DNA of 64,000 bases, taken from assembly GCA_033816765.1 (NCBI GenBank), contig CM066290.1, positions 2,542,001 through 2,606,000 on the forward strand, given 5' to 3'. Position 1 is the first letter of the stretch; every line of letters starts with the position of its first letter. Below, piece by piece: positions 33,362 through 43,253 of the stretch. The translations under genes and the position numbers were made by a program. The stretch comes from Nothopassalora personata (taxonomy: Eukaryota; Ascomycota; Dothideomycetes; Mycosphaerellales; Mycosphaerellaceae). The notes below the pieces were generated by a model. The model made no database searches, was not told where the DNA came from, and saw only the letters and a list, made by a program, of their open reading frames with translations.

Positions 33362-34690
33362 CGCGGTAGTAGTTAAGCTATCTACGCTACGTATACTATA
33401 TACGCTAATCGCCTACTACGACTTAGAGTGTAAGCAGTACGATATTATAACTGCTTTCCTTAACGCTATTATTATAGGTAACCGTAAGGTCTATATTAAG
33501 ATGCCGCACGGCTTCGAGTAGAATAATAACGTCTACGAGCTTCGCCGTGCACTATATAGACTAAAGTAATCACCCCTACTTTAGTACTAGGAGCTTAGCA
33601 AATATCTACGCTTATTAAGGTTTATCCCTATTATAAGCGACATCTACGTGTTTAAACACGAGGTGTCGGGCTCCATTATTGTTATCTACGTAGATAACCT
33701 ACTTATTATCGCGAAGACCGGTATTAAAGCAATTGCAGCACTACTATAGGATAAGTTTAAGATGCGAGAGCTCGGCGACGTGCACTATTATCTAGGCATA
33801 CGTATTATCCGAGACCGTAAGAACCGTACCCTCCGTATCGTTTAAGACGGCTATCTCTAGAAGCTCGCGGACAAATACAACATTATAGATAAGCTACCAA
33901 AGGTACCGATGAATGCGAAGCACTAGTACCGTAAGGCCCCTATAGACTATAAGGTAGATAGCACTCTAAAAGCCCGCTATTAGAAAGGCATAGGTAAATG
34001 TCTCTAGGTAGTAATAATAACTAGACTAGACTATAGCTATTAGATATACTTACTATGCCGCTTTCTCGTAAACCTAACTATAGAACACATAGACGCTTTA
34101 ATGTAGGTTATGAAGTATCTAGTAGGCTACAAGTACCGCGGACTCTGCTTTATAGGCGTAGACGCGGGCTCTTACGATCTATAGCTAAAGGGGTACGTCG
34201 ATGCCTCGTAGGCTAATGATCTCGACGATAGGCGTCCTATAGGAGCCTTCGTCTTTACGATACTAGGAGCACTAACTTCTTAGAAGTTAGGTCGCTAGAC
34301 TATCGTGACTCTATCCTCTATAGAGGCTAAGTATGTTTAACTAACGCTCGGAGCTAAGGAAGCCATTAGCATTAGTAACCTACTTAAGGAGGTAGATTAC
34401 AAGGGACCGCTATTCCCTATTACCTTGCATAAAGATAACATGCCGGCGATCGACATTACGAAGCGAAGTAGCGGTATGGACGGACGCACTAAGCACATCG
34501 ATACCCGCTATTACTACATCCGTAAGGCTATTACTAAGGGCAAGATCTCGGTTAAGTGGATAGGTACTAACGACTAGGTTACTAACGGCTTCACGAAGGC
34601 ACTAGATCAGTTTAAGCACGCCGACTTCGTGTAGCAGCTTAATATAGCTAACTGTAAGGCGGCGATTAAGAACAATACCGAGTCTAATTA
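33362..34690 (+). pseudogene. Outer copia reverse transcriptase and RNase H (RIP-broken)
   Basis: After the solo LTR the frame reads CKQYDIITAFLNA, VYIKMPHGFE, IVIYVDNLLIIAKTG (YVDN for YVDD), MRELGDVHYYLGIRI, LKGYVDAS, TLSSIEAKYV and RTKHIDTRYYYIRKA, then FTKALDQFKHADFV. These are in-order copia RT and RNase H blocks up to the polyprotein end. Stops are again mostly TAG. Confidence 0.87.
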
Positions 34691-34982
34691 ATAGCAGTTA
34701 TTAGGGCTCTAATTGGACGATACTATTAGGTGCGCTAATCGTCTTATCTCAGTAGACAATAACCGTTGTACTGCGGTGTTAGCGCTATCTAATAAGAACG
34801 CGCGAAACACCTATTAACTTTTAGTAGTAGTAGCTACGCCTGCACCACTACTACGCGGCAACTACCGAGGATGACGACATAAGGGTTGGACGAGGAGGAT
34901 GGCATGGTGTTGGTGAGCGAGCGTATGCATCTTTTAGTGTGTAATACACCCACGGCAGCATCTAGAGCCTCGTCATAGGGGT
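34691..34982. other. 3' untranslated part of the outer element
   Basis: About 170 bp of RIP-altered sequence are followed from about 34860 by normal-looking sequence up to the right terminal repeat. ATAGGGGT directly before the repeat may be the polypurine tract. Confidence 0.4.
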
Positions 34983-35112
34983 GACTTAATGCTTGTCCTA
35001 ACTTCTTTGGATGCCAAGGCCCTAGCTGCCTGAGGCACTACTTTCCTTAGCTTATCTTGCTTTCTCGCGACTTCGTAGATCTCTCTTAATACATCAATCT
35101 ACTCACATTGTC
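34983..35112 (+). repeat. Right 130-bp terminal repeat of the outer copia element
   Basis: Matches 16416-16545 except for two transitions, and is followed directly by TGTAC (35113-35117), the second copy of the target duplication. Confidence 0.75.
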
Positions 35113-35287
35113 TGTACGTCTGTGTACCTCCATGGCGAAGGGTTATGAGAGGCATTCCTCGATTGCTGCTCATCATCAAAGCCTACTATGATCCCACTGA
35201 ACGGACATCTTAAGCAGAATCAGGAATCTGTAGAACCATCGCAGCCAGTCCCAAGTACTCAAAAGATGGCAGACGAGAACCCGGAAG

Positions 35288-36365
35288 ATGTGCCCTCAGT
35301 CGAAGAAGACCAGCAAGAGGAAGAAGCCCCGGCAGAAGATCCTGAGGGTCCGAGACGGAGGCTGGGAGATTCGTGCCGTCACTCGTACTCCCGACAGTGA
35401 TGTTGCCACTGCCATTGCCGACTCTGGCGTTGAGGTCGTTGCTGGCAATTATGACGATGGAGAATCTTTGATAACGGCTTTCGAGGTACGTCTAGCACCA
35501 TGCCCTCTCTTACAATGCACGAGCTAACCATCTCGACAGGGCGCCAAAGCGATCTTCGCCGCCACCAACTTCTGGGAGCACTACTTCGCCAATGGCAATG
35601 ATCCCGCCGCTGCTGGGGAGCAGGAACAGAGTCAGATGTATAACATCGCATCCGCTGCCAGCAAGATTGATGGCTTGGAGCACTTTATACTCCTGTCTAT
35701 GCCAGCAGGGGAGAAATTAGCAGAGGATCTTCATGTCCCGCAGTTTGACTACAAGGATCGTGCTGCTGATCAAATTATCCCTGAGTTCGGGGATCTTATC
35801 CCTAAGACGAACTTCCTGTGGATTGGAGTGTTCACCAGGCATTTCTGGGAGGGCAAGGGTTGGGAGAAAGCCTTTGAGGTGGTGAGTACATGTTCTCCTG
35901 AAGCCAAGGTGATGGAGACTGACGCCCTACCAGCCTGACACCAATGGCGTCCACACCATGATCCATCCCGCTAAGCCAGACACCCCGGTTCCTTTTACGG
36001 ACGTCTCCACCAACATTGGCGTCTTTGTCAGTGCGCTCCTCGTGAAGCCTGAGGTTGCATTGCCAGCGACGCATGTCAGTTGCGTCAAGGAGTACTTGAC
36101 CTACCCAGACGCTCTAAAGACCTGGAGTGAGGTCACTGGTCGTTCAGCGGTGTATGCTACAGTGGCGGACGAGGACTTTGAGATGCTTTACGGCCCAGGG
36201 TCGCAGGAGTTTGTTCAGCAGATGAACTTCTTCTCTGCTGCTGGTGGCGGTTGGGGAAGTGCGTACGAGCCTGGCTCAGTCATTAGTGCGGCTGAGCTGG
36301 ATATTCCGGATGAGGACTTGGTCGATTTCAGAGGAGGCTTGGACGCGAACAGTGACAAATTGTAG
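35288..36365 (+). CDS. NmrA-like Rossmann protein, N-terminally truncated
   Basis: Exons 35288-35485, 35540-35881 and 35934-36365, frame kept across both joints. From DGGWEIRAVTRTPDSDVA on, the protein follows the NmrA / isoflavone-reductase-like pattern: GVEVVAGNYDDGESLITAFEGAKAIFAATNFWEHY, then EHFILLSMPAGEK, and PDTPVPFTDVSTNIGVFV. What is missing is the beta-strand and Gly-rich loop (GATGxxG) that should stand directly before. Instead there is a Lys-rich lead (MCPQSKKTSKRKKPRQKILRVR). The gene begins only 170 bp from the retrotransposon nest. Either the 5' end was lost, or the true start uses an exon I cannot identify. NAD(P) binding is doubtful in the form seen. The start at 35288 is a guess; an upstream ATG at 35188 is in another frame. 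Confidence 0.6.
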
Positions 36366-36639
36366 CCATGGATACTATGTAGCGACGCCATTTGATGCAG
36401 TGTGATGCTCATCGTTAGTGCAAGGAGAAAGAGAAGTTGATTATCTGGTGCATACAGAGCGCGGCAGATGCCTCGAGACGGGGCATGGACGAGCTCTCAC
36501 TCCACGACATCATCCGTCGTCACCATCCTGTTAATATCACATGTGGAGCACAGTGCATCTTTGCAGGCCTGTATTGTTCTGCATATCAGTCGTATGATAA
36601 TTCAGCCGCCTCAAGCCTGTTGACATCACATACTTGGAC
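36366..36639. other. Short intergenic region
   Basis: No feature seen between the NmrA-like and F-box-like genes. Confidence 0.5.
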
Positions 36640-37395
36640 ATGGCGCCCATCAGCCTCGACAGCACTGCCAACGCCCACCTCCCCCTCTTCCGACTACCCC
36701 AAGAGATCCTCGACCTCATCTTCACCTTCATCTTCCCAGAGACCAACCGCGACATAGGTCCCACTCGGGATGCCGAGCTTCGCATCTTCTCGCAACACCT
36801 TATCCTCCGCCGAACATGGCCCGTACCTCCACCAAGCTGGAAAGGATGCCGTAGCGTCTTCAGGACATGCAAAGCATTATATGCGAACGGCCTAGAATTT
36901 TTCTACCCGCAGATGTCCTTGAGTATCAGGATCAATGGAGACGACGATGATCCTGGTCAGACGCGGAGCAGATTGCATTCGGACTATCCTTTCGGGAGGC
37001 TGGATGAATGTTTGCCACTGCGGTATCTAAGGGCTGTTCAGGTCAGTATGAGTGCTGGATCTGTTCAAGATCTGGATAGGCTTGAGACGAGGGTGCAGGC
37101 GTTTGAGCGTGCTGTGGCGCGGAGTCAGAAGCTGCGAGCGGCGGCTATCAGGCTATCGCTTGGTAGGCTTGTGGTTGACGACGAGGTCTATGAGCATATC
37201 AAGAACGTCATGAGTACGATGCTGAACTATGCTGCAAATGATGGCATCAAGGATGAAGCACTGCTGGTGAAGATTTTCACGAACCCGGGAAACGATATTC
37301 CGGAGCGAATGTTGCGGGATCTGGCAGGTCGTGTGAGAATGGTAGACAACAATGCGTCAGTTCTGAGCTATAGCAAAGGGATGATGTTACTGTGA
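36640..37395 (+). CDS. F-box-like hypothetical protein
   Basis: Intronless, 251 aa from the ATG at 36640 (GACATGG context). An in-frame TTG six bases upstream is not a likely start. Residues about 14-35 (LFRLPQEILDLIFTFIFPE) look like the first helix of a fungal F-box, LP.EI...I. CRSVFRTCKALYANGLEFFYPQMSLSI resembles the following part, where CK.L...G...Y is common in fungal F-box proteins. The rest is unknown. If real, it would be a substrate adaptor for an SCF ubiquitin ligase; that is inference. Confidence 0.6.
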   Translation: MAPISLDSTANAHLPLFRLPQEILDLIFTFIFPETNRDIGPTRDAELRIFSQHLILRRTWPVPPPSWKGCRSVFRTCKALYANGLEFFYPQMSLSIRINGDDDDPGQTRSRLHSDYPFGRLDECLPLRYLRAVQVSMSAGSVQDLDRLETRVQAFERAVARSQKLRAAAIRLSLGRLVVDDEVYEHIKNVMSTMLNYAANDGIKDEALLVKIFTNPGNDIPERMLRDLAGRVRMVDNNASVLSYSKGMMLL

Positions 37396-38056
37396 AGGGG
37401 GTTCGGCGACGGACAAAAGGCAATGGACTATTACGGCGTGATGCAGGCGACATGACACGCGGAAGATGGTCATGCAGCGAGTTGAAAAGATTATGCCCAC
37501 AGAGACTCCTGTCGCAGCTTGCTCATCAGTGTGGAACATGGTATGACTGACGTCACGACATGGTGAAGATACTAGACTTGGAGGAAGATGCTCCGATCAA
37601 TGATGAGCCAACGTTCTCCATAGATGCCGACTAAATGCATGTTACAGCTGGACTGTTATCAGGCTCGTCGCATTGCTTTGGCGACCAGAGTTCAAGCCTT
37701 GTACTACAAAGTATGGATCCCTTCTTTCGGCTGTCACATGCATACTGCCGTTGCCAAGACTGATTGTCTGGTATAACGCTAGTGCTCTCAGAAACGTTGG
37801 AAACATCGGACCTCTCGTCTGACACCAAAAACTCAGCAACACCAACGTTGGATGACCTGTCTCCACTAAGTTTGTCCTCAGCCTGACCAAAATGCTCAAA
37901 AGTCAAACTTAATCCTCAAGTCTCACTCCTTTATATTTCCGCATCAGTTCCCCCCCCCCCCCATACACCTCATCCAGCCAAGCACGCCTCCGGTCAGCAC
38001 GACCAGCAGCACACACCGAGCTTCGAGCACACCGACACAAAGCCAGACTTCCCAAA
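37396..38056. other. Intergenic region with C13 tract
   Basis: No gene supported. A run of 13 C is at 37950-37962, about 95 bp before the next start codon. The region just before 38057 is pyrimidine- and CA-rich, as common in fungal promoters. Confidence 0.5.
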
Positions 38057-38962
38057 ATGCCACAACAAGTCTTGACCAAACGTGCCGAAGAGCGCGCCCA
38101 CGCTCACGCCCATGCCAATCTTGGAGAGAGGCATGAGAACCCACTCCTGTACCTTCTCCCATTCCTCGCCAACACAGCGGTCGTACTACATCTACCGCGA
38201 GACACCTTTCGCCAGGACATCGGCGTTTTCACGTTCCCGACACTTGCCTGGCTCACCATCTTTTTCCTCGAGTACATCTCCAGACGCCTGGAGGGACCAC
38301 GGGCAAACCGCACGACTCACACCAGAATTTACAAAATGCCACAATCCTTGACTGATCGGGCAGCCTCATCTGCCCACGCCTACGACAACCTCGCACAGTG
38401 GTACGAGAACCCACTCTGGCATATCCTTGCATATGCCGTCAACGTGGTCATCTGTGTGAAACTCCCAAAGGGCACCATAGCTACTGCTATAGCCTCTACC
38501 ACGCTGACGGCACTTGGGTTGGTCTCGATATATCTCGCGCGTGGCGTCGACCGACGTCTCGAAGGACCAAAGACAGAGAACCCCGAGCCCGAGTGGGACA
38601 TGATCGAGGATCCCGCGACCGACTCAAAACTGATCGACGCCGCTATCACGGAGCTCACCGCTATCAACCTGAACATTGATGGAGCGAAAGCAGTCAAGAA
38701 GCAACTAGCAACCTCCATCACCGAAGCGAGAAGCGAGCTAAAAGCTACTGGCCGTAATGTACGCCATGTTTTTCAAGACGCCGATGACTCTGATTGGGAG
38801 TTCGTCAAAGCTCCTGTCGCTCATGTCGACACCCTCACCACCGTCAGAACGGAGCTCGAGACCCTCCATCTCCACATCAGGCAGGTGAAAGCCGTACACA
38901 AGAGCCTTGCCCAGGAGATCCTTGAAGCAAGACGTGAGTTGAGAAATCTGAGGAATGCGTGA
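38057..38962 (+). CDS. Tandemly duplicated membrane-hairpin protein with two WxxI/V motifs
   Basis: Intronless, 301 aa. Residues 1-93 and 94-173 are an internal duplication. Each starts MPQ..LT.RA, continues with AHA..NL...ENPL, then two hydrophobic segments (about 28-48 and 56-76; 118-136 and 141-162) and ends RRLEGP. The DNA repeats the start context as well (AAAATGCCACAA at 38053 and 38332). Behind them a helical segment also occurs twice: TELTAINLNI..AKAVKKQLA..I.EARSEL (198-228) and TELETLHLHI..VKAVHKSLA..I.EARREL (265-295). Between and before these are EPEWDMIED and DSDWEFVKA, acidic WxxI/WxxV motifs like Atg8-interacting (LIR) motifs. ENPL followed by a wedge-like hairpin is reminiscent of reticulon-homology proteins. 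I do not know a named family. Function is open. Confidence 0.72.
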   Translation: MPQQVLTKRAEERAHAHAHANLGERHENPLLYLLPFLANTAVVLHLPRDTFRQDIGVFTFPTLAWLTIFFLEYISRRLEGPRANRTTHTRIYKMPQSLTDRAASSAHAYDNLAQWYENPLWHILAYAVNVVICVKLPKGTIATAIASTTLTALGLVSIYLARGVDRRLEGPKTENPEPEWDMIEDPATDSKLIDAAITELTAINLNIDGAKAVKKQLATSITEARSELKATGRNVRHVFQDADDSDWEFVKAPVAHVDTLTTVRTELETLHLHIRQVKAVHKSLAQEILEARRELRNLRNA

Positions 38963-39483
38963 TGAATCCAGGGAGCTCTGCTTAGGAAAGTGTACTCGTC
39001 GAGGTTGAAGCGGAGGCGGGTATAGGATTTAGAAGGTCGCAGGTATGGCTCGGGACCAGATCAAAACATCGGATGACTTGAGACGAACGATCGGATATTG
39101 AAATCGTCTTTGTTGAGGTTTCGCCACTGAGAAACACTCTTAACAGGTTAGAAAATCATGCCATCGACCGGTTGTAGGAGGGTTTGGCCAGTTTTGCAAG
39201 TCAGGAAGACTTTGGTAGTGGCTGATAAGTACTCGCAGATGAAGATGAAAATCCATCCGCTGGGAGTCATACTGTTCCTTTTCCCTCATGTGAACTCAAG
39301 CTCTGGGCCGAGCCAACTTCTGCAACTTCACGCAACAATACCAGGGCATGCCTCTGCTCAGCTATCGCGGCTTTACCCTTGCTCGCTAACTTCCTCTTGC
39401 CAATTGAATGGCTCCAGGAAATTCTGAAACGCCGAGGATGACCTCGAGTATGGCCAGCTTTTGTCGCTCCTCTACGGCCAGGC
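38963..39483. other. Intergenic region between converging genes
   Basis: No supported feature. It holds the 3' ends of the hairpin protein gene (+) and the dioxygenase gene (-). Confidence 0.5.
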
Positions 39484-40690
39484 TCACGTCTGGCCCAGAG
39501 CTTCCCGCCTCGAGACCGACTTCGGATCGAAATATGGTCTCTCACCTAGAGACACGACCCGATTGCCCTGTCTGCTGCCGTAGTAATCGCTAAAACGCCA
39601 TTAGTACGAAGCCCAGAGTCGGCCCTGGAACAACTCACTTGGTAGCAGTGTGAAACACACTCCTGTTATCCCAAATCGCCACATCATTCTTACCCCACTT
39701 GAACCTGACCTGGAGATCGTGGTTGTTGGCAATGAGTTGAAGGAAGTAGTCTTTGAGAATCTCGCTCTCTCTAGGAGTCACACCGTCAATCCAGCCATCC
39801 TTCAGCTGGCCCGCAGCTCCATATAGGCTCTTCCAGCCCGTCACCGGGTTCGTGCGGACAACAGGATGCGAGGCCTCGAAGTCGAGACCGACATTCTCTG
39901 GCGCGCCGCGCTCGCCGTCGAAGAGTTTCAGGTTATGTTTGCGGGCTGTGTTGAGGAATTCAGCGGTATGGTGTGTGGCGGTCAGACTTTCCGCGAGAGC
40001 TTTGAAAGCTGGTGAGAGGCGGTCGTAAGCTTCGTAGCCGCTGGCCCAGAGAGTGTCGCCGCCGGCGTCTTCAGGGACTTCAATGATTTTCAGGATGGCG
40101 TAGTCGCTGGGAACTGGCTCGAAGGAGATGTCGGCGTGCCAGCCGTCGGAAGCAAGGAATTGGGAGGCAGCTTTGTACTTTGCGGCATCGTGTCGACGAT
40201 TTTGGACCGAGGAGATGATGGAGATCTCATCGTCCACACGACCGTGTTCATCAATCTTGAGGCCGCGGGAGGCGTTGTAAAGAGCGTGTTTGTGGAGCTT
40301 GGAGGTTGAGGGCTTGCCAGTCAGTTCGCCCAGTTTCTGTCCAAGGATCTTCTGATCGTCGATATTTAAATTTTGATTGCGGAAGAAGACGACGCCGCAT
40401 TGTGAGACTAGGAATGGAGTCAGTGGCAAGAAAGGTCATCCATAGCTTTGGAGCATACCGAGGATCGCGAGATCGCGGATCTTGTTGTCATCATCGAGGA
40501 TGTCGCCAATCTGAAGATCTGGAAATTCTCTGCCGATGACATTGGTGCTGTCGAATGACTTGTACTGATCGAGTGAGCCGGAGTAGACGAGTGGCGACTG
40601 TGGTGGCGCATAAGCAGCCGACTTCTTGCTATTGATGGTGACCTGTGGAGCGGCGGACGGCCGCTCTGGTGACACGGCTGCTGGTGCCAT
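39484..40690 (-). CDS. TauD/TfdA-family 2-oxoglutarate-dependent dioxygenase
   Basis: Exons 40459-40690, 39639-40407 and 39484-39589 (368 aa), introns of 51 and 49 bp. I set the last intron so that the frame continues as NDYYGSRQGNRVVSLGERPYFDPKS, the conserved end of fungal TauD-like enzymes; a CTAAT branch site lies 12 bp before the acceptor. The iron-binding residues are visible: His and Asp in WHADISFEP, and the distal His in NRSVFHTAT. The 2-oxoglutarate-binding Arg is in RQGNRVV. Family enzymes hydroxylate taurine, other sulfonates or alkyl sulfates and release sulfite or sulfate, which helps in sulfur supply. The substrate here is not known. Confidence 0.87.
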
Positions 40691-41146
40691 GTTGAAGATG
40701 TGGTGATCTGATATTCGTCGTCCTATTGGTTGTTTGTGTATTGTGTTGCGACAGCGAGCAGTATGAAGTACCAGGTACCTCTTAAGTACTGTGCTTCCAT
40801 CACGCGAGCAGGCAGCCATGACCGAATCCTGTGAGGTTATGGCGCCATCGGTCGTGGCGGGTCCCTGGTGTCACGCAGCAAACGTGATGATATCAGCACC
40901 CCAGATTGCACCATCGCTGGGCGTGTCGGCAGTGGAAGCCGAATCTGGGGCAGCCTGATCAGGTCTTCTTTGTCAGGAAGGTCGACCTTCGCCGCCAAGA
41001 GGTTGGCCAAACGTCCACAGCCTCAATCGGCACTTTCGAGTGCTATGAATGATATGTAAATGCATCTTCGCAAACTGCAGGTCTCTGGAGGTCCTTCCAA
41101 TCTCGACCCCTGACGCCTCGCTAAGCAAACCCTCTTAGACAAGCGA
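40691..41146. other. Intergenic region
   Basis: No gene seen. It contains the dioxygenase promoter and the 3' region of the transporter gene. Confidence 0.5.
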
Positions 41147-42767
41147 TCAATGTCCCTCCGATGCTATGAACACGCTGTTTGTGATCAAGCAAGTCACCAT
41201 GACTACCACACCATAAATCGCAATGGCCAAACTCATCTTTCGCAAAAGTCCGCTCTGCCACCGCGGACCACTGATCGAGCCGCTTTCTTCATTACTGGAC
41301 TCCTCATCATCCTCATCCTTCAGAAGCCTTTGGTGGTGCGGCGAATCCGGGGCGCTGATCTTGTAGTAGAACAAGCCTGGGAGGATGAACGAAATTGCTG
41401 TCGATCCTGTACTGCCCACGTAAGCCAGAACCTTGTCTAGACTGCTTACGGTCATCGCCACTGTATAGCTGAGGATGATGATCAGAGTGGTAAGGATGGC
41501 GAAACGCAGCTCGCTCATCTCCTCGTGCTTTCGACTGATGGGTACTTTCGATGGTTCGCCGAGTAAAGAGCTCCTGCTAGGCGATCCGCGAGATGATGTT
41601 GCAGGAGTGAGCTCAACATTTCTCCTGGTTGCCGGACGCCACTTGGTTACCGCATCAAGGGATGCACGGCAAGGGTGCACCTGAAGTGGGTAGCTGAACA
41701 TGACCAGAATGACGATCGCAGCGCGACCGACTGTGGAAGCGACAGACGGTGTGTATTGCGATACAATGTTTCCAACCACATTGTCGCCGAAAGACAGGTA
41801 GCCAGTGATGGCCACGAGGACGTAAATGGATGCTGCGGAGCCAACGGAGGCGCCTACGACTGCTGTTGTTCGTGCTGGACTTGCATCTTTGATTTCATTG
41901 AGGATGGAGAACATCTAAGACAAAGTCAGTAAGAGTGCTGTGGGTGTGCAGAGCAGGAGCTTACATTCTGATGACATGTGTAGGCGAACACGATGACGGG
42001 AAAAGAAGATAACGTCGGCACAACGCCCTTCCACGCAAACACGCTGACCGGTCCTTTCTGCGACAGAGTGTCGCCGGTCGAGAAGTGATATACAACCAGC
42101 ACGACCAAATAAGCGATCGAGACCAGAGCGACAATGGAAGTGTACTTCAAGCTGTCCAGCTTGCGCAGGAAGGAGAGTGGAATCACAATCAGCCTGGTTG
42201 ACGCGGTCAGCACGTCTTCCCAAACACGATCCCCTGGCAAACTCACATAAACGCCGTGACCCAAAAATGCCTATCAACCAAATACTGCGCGCCAGTCGCA
42301 TCAATATCCTTGGCGAAACCTTTCACGACACCTGGCATAAGATCGCCAATGATGATCAAGTACGACACGCCCACCCCAAAGCACTTGACTGTGATAGCAG
42401 CATCGAACAGCACTGCAGCATTCGGATATGTGATCTGCGACAGCGCAAAGAAACTGCTCCCCCCTCGGTCTAGGTACCTTGCGCATTTCGTCTGCAGGTA
42501 GAGCCCGAATCCTGATGTGAGACCTGCCCACAGTATCACAAATGTGCCTAGTGTGATTCCCATGTTCGACATGGCGTGTGGCATTGCCAGTACTCCCGCT
42601 CCTACTATGGTGTTGACCAGGTTTATGACGGAGGAAGCCCATGATGCATTGCCTCCTAAACCGTTGTGCTTGCTATGCCTTGACCGTCGCGACTGGGAGG
42701 CTGTAGATGCTGGTCGAGAGCTGCCATGTTCGCTCGGGATGCTCGTTATGGCTGCGTATTGTGCCAT
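41147..42767 (-). CDS. Vacuolar amino-acid transporter, AVT5/6/7-like (AAAP family)
   Basis: Exons 42247-42767, 41965-42193 and 41147-41914 (505 aa), introns of 53 and 50 bp. After a Ser-rich cytosolic N-terminus comes the family start NASWASSVINLVNTIVGAGVLAMPHAMSNMG, the first membrane helix of SLC38/AVT transporters. About eleven hydrophobic segments follow, among them TVKCFGVGVSYLIIIGD, FPVIVFAYTCHQN, ITGYLSFGDNV and GSTGSTAISFILPGLFYY. A long hydrophilic loop with Ser-Pro repeats sits between the later helices. In yeast Avt5-7 move amino acids across the vacuolar membrane. The exact substrate cannot be read from sequence. Confidence 0.87.
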
Positions 42768-43253
42768 GGTATATTGCTCGAGGGGATGTTCGTTGGCGGC
42801 CTCCGGGGGGGGGGGGGGTGGATCACGCCAGGATCAGCATTTGGGGGGAGATTGTCTCGGTCGCAACGATCGCGGGCAAAGTCTTTTCGCTGAGGTCGAG
42901 GATCCAAGACTTCCAAGATAGTGGCTGGTCGCGTGATGGTGGTGTTAGTGGTGTTGGTGTTGAAGGACAAGTTGACATGCGCACGCAATGCCTGTGCCAT
43001 GTGAGCATGTGGATCATCCAGGAGCAAGGGTCTCGGCGGTCCGTGCCGCCGACCGGAATGTGTCCGCCTCGTCCGACTTTAGTTCTAAAGTGGGAGCACA
43101 TGTTCGTCATACCATCTTCACCTCATCAACGGCCTCGATGCTGTCTCGTTACTGTGGTGAAGGCTTGATTCGAATCTTGCCACATATGGGCTAGTATTTA
43201 GAACGATCATTCGCAAGGTTAACAGTCTTTAAGAAGACCGTTCCTACAGCAAT
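42768..43253. other. Intergenic region with G14 tract
   Basis: No supported gene. A run of 14 G is at 42805-42818, about 40 bp before the transporter's start codon, so it lies in its promoter or leader. Confidence 0.5.

Larger units (their letters stand above)
16416..35112 (+). mobile_element. Outer Ty1/copia retrotransposon with nested insertions
   Basis: The element is bounded by 130-bp direct repeats (16416-16545 and 34983-35112) and by TGTAC on both sides. Right behind the left repeat comes TGGTTATGACGCCC, which resembles a primer-binding site for a half initiator-Met tRNA as used by copia elements. The internal coding order is gag, aspartic protease, integrase, reverse transcriptase, RNase H, which is the copia order. 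The frame is cut by three other insertions (19117-26102, 27068-32681, 33001-33361). Removing these with their duplications leaves about 5.7 kb, a normal copia length. The coding part is full of TAG stops where CAG or TGG is expected. The 130-bp repeats are short for LTRs and do not start TG and end CA, so this boundary assignment is less sure than that of the inner elements. Confidence 0.72.

Noticed and set aside
17100..34860. Alternative genetic code or stop-codon readthrough (TAG as Gln) as explanation for the TAG-rich frames
   Set aside because: TAG also replaces Trp, Cys codons became Tyr codons, and LTR pairs differ by the same transitions in non-coding DNA; RIP explains all of this, and the flanking genes use TAG as a normal stop.
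35188..35400. Plus-strand frame beginning MIPLNGHLKQ as the true start of the NmrA-like gene
   Set aside because: It is in a different frame from the conserved NmrA body and has no glycine-rich loop; no splice site pair was seen to join it.
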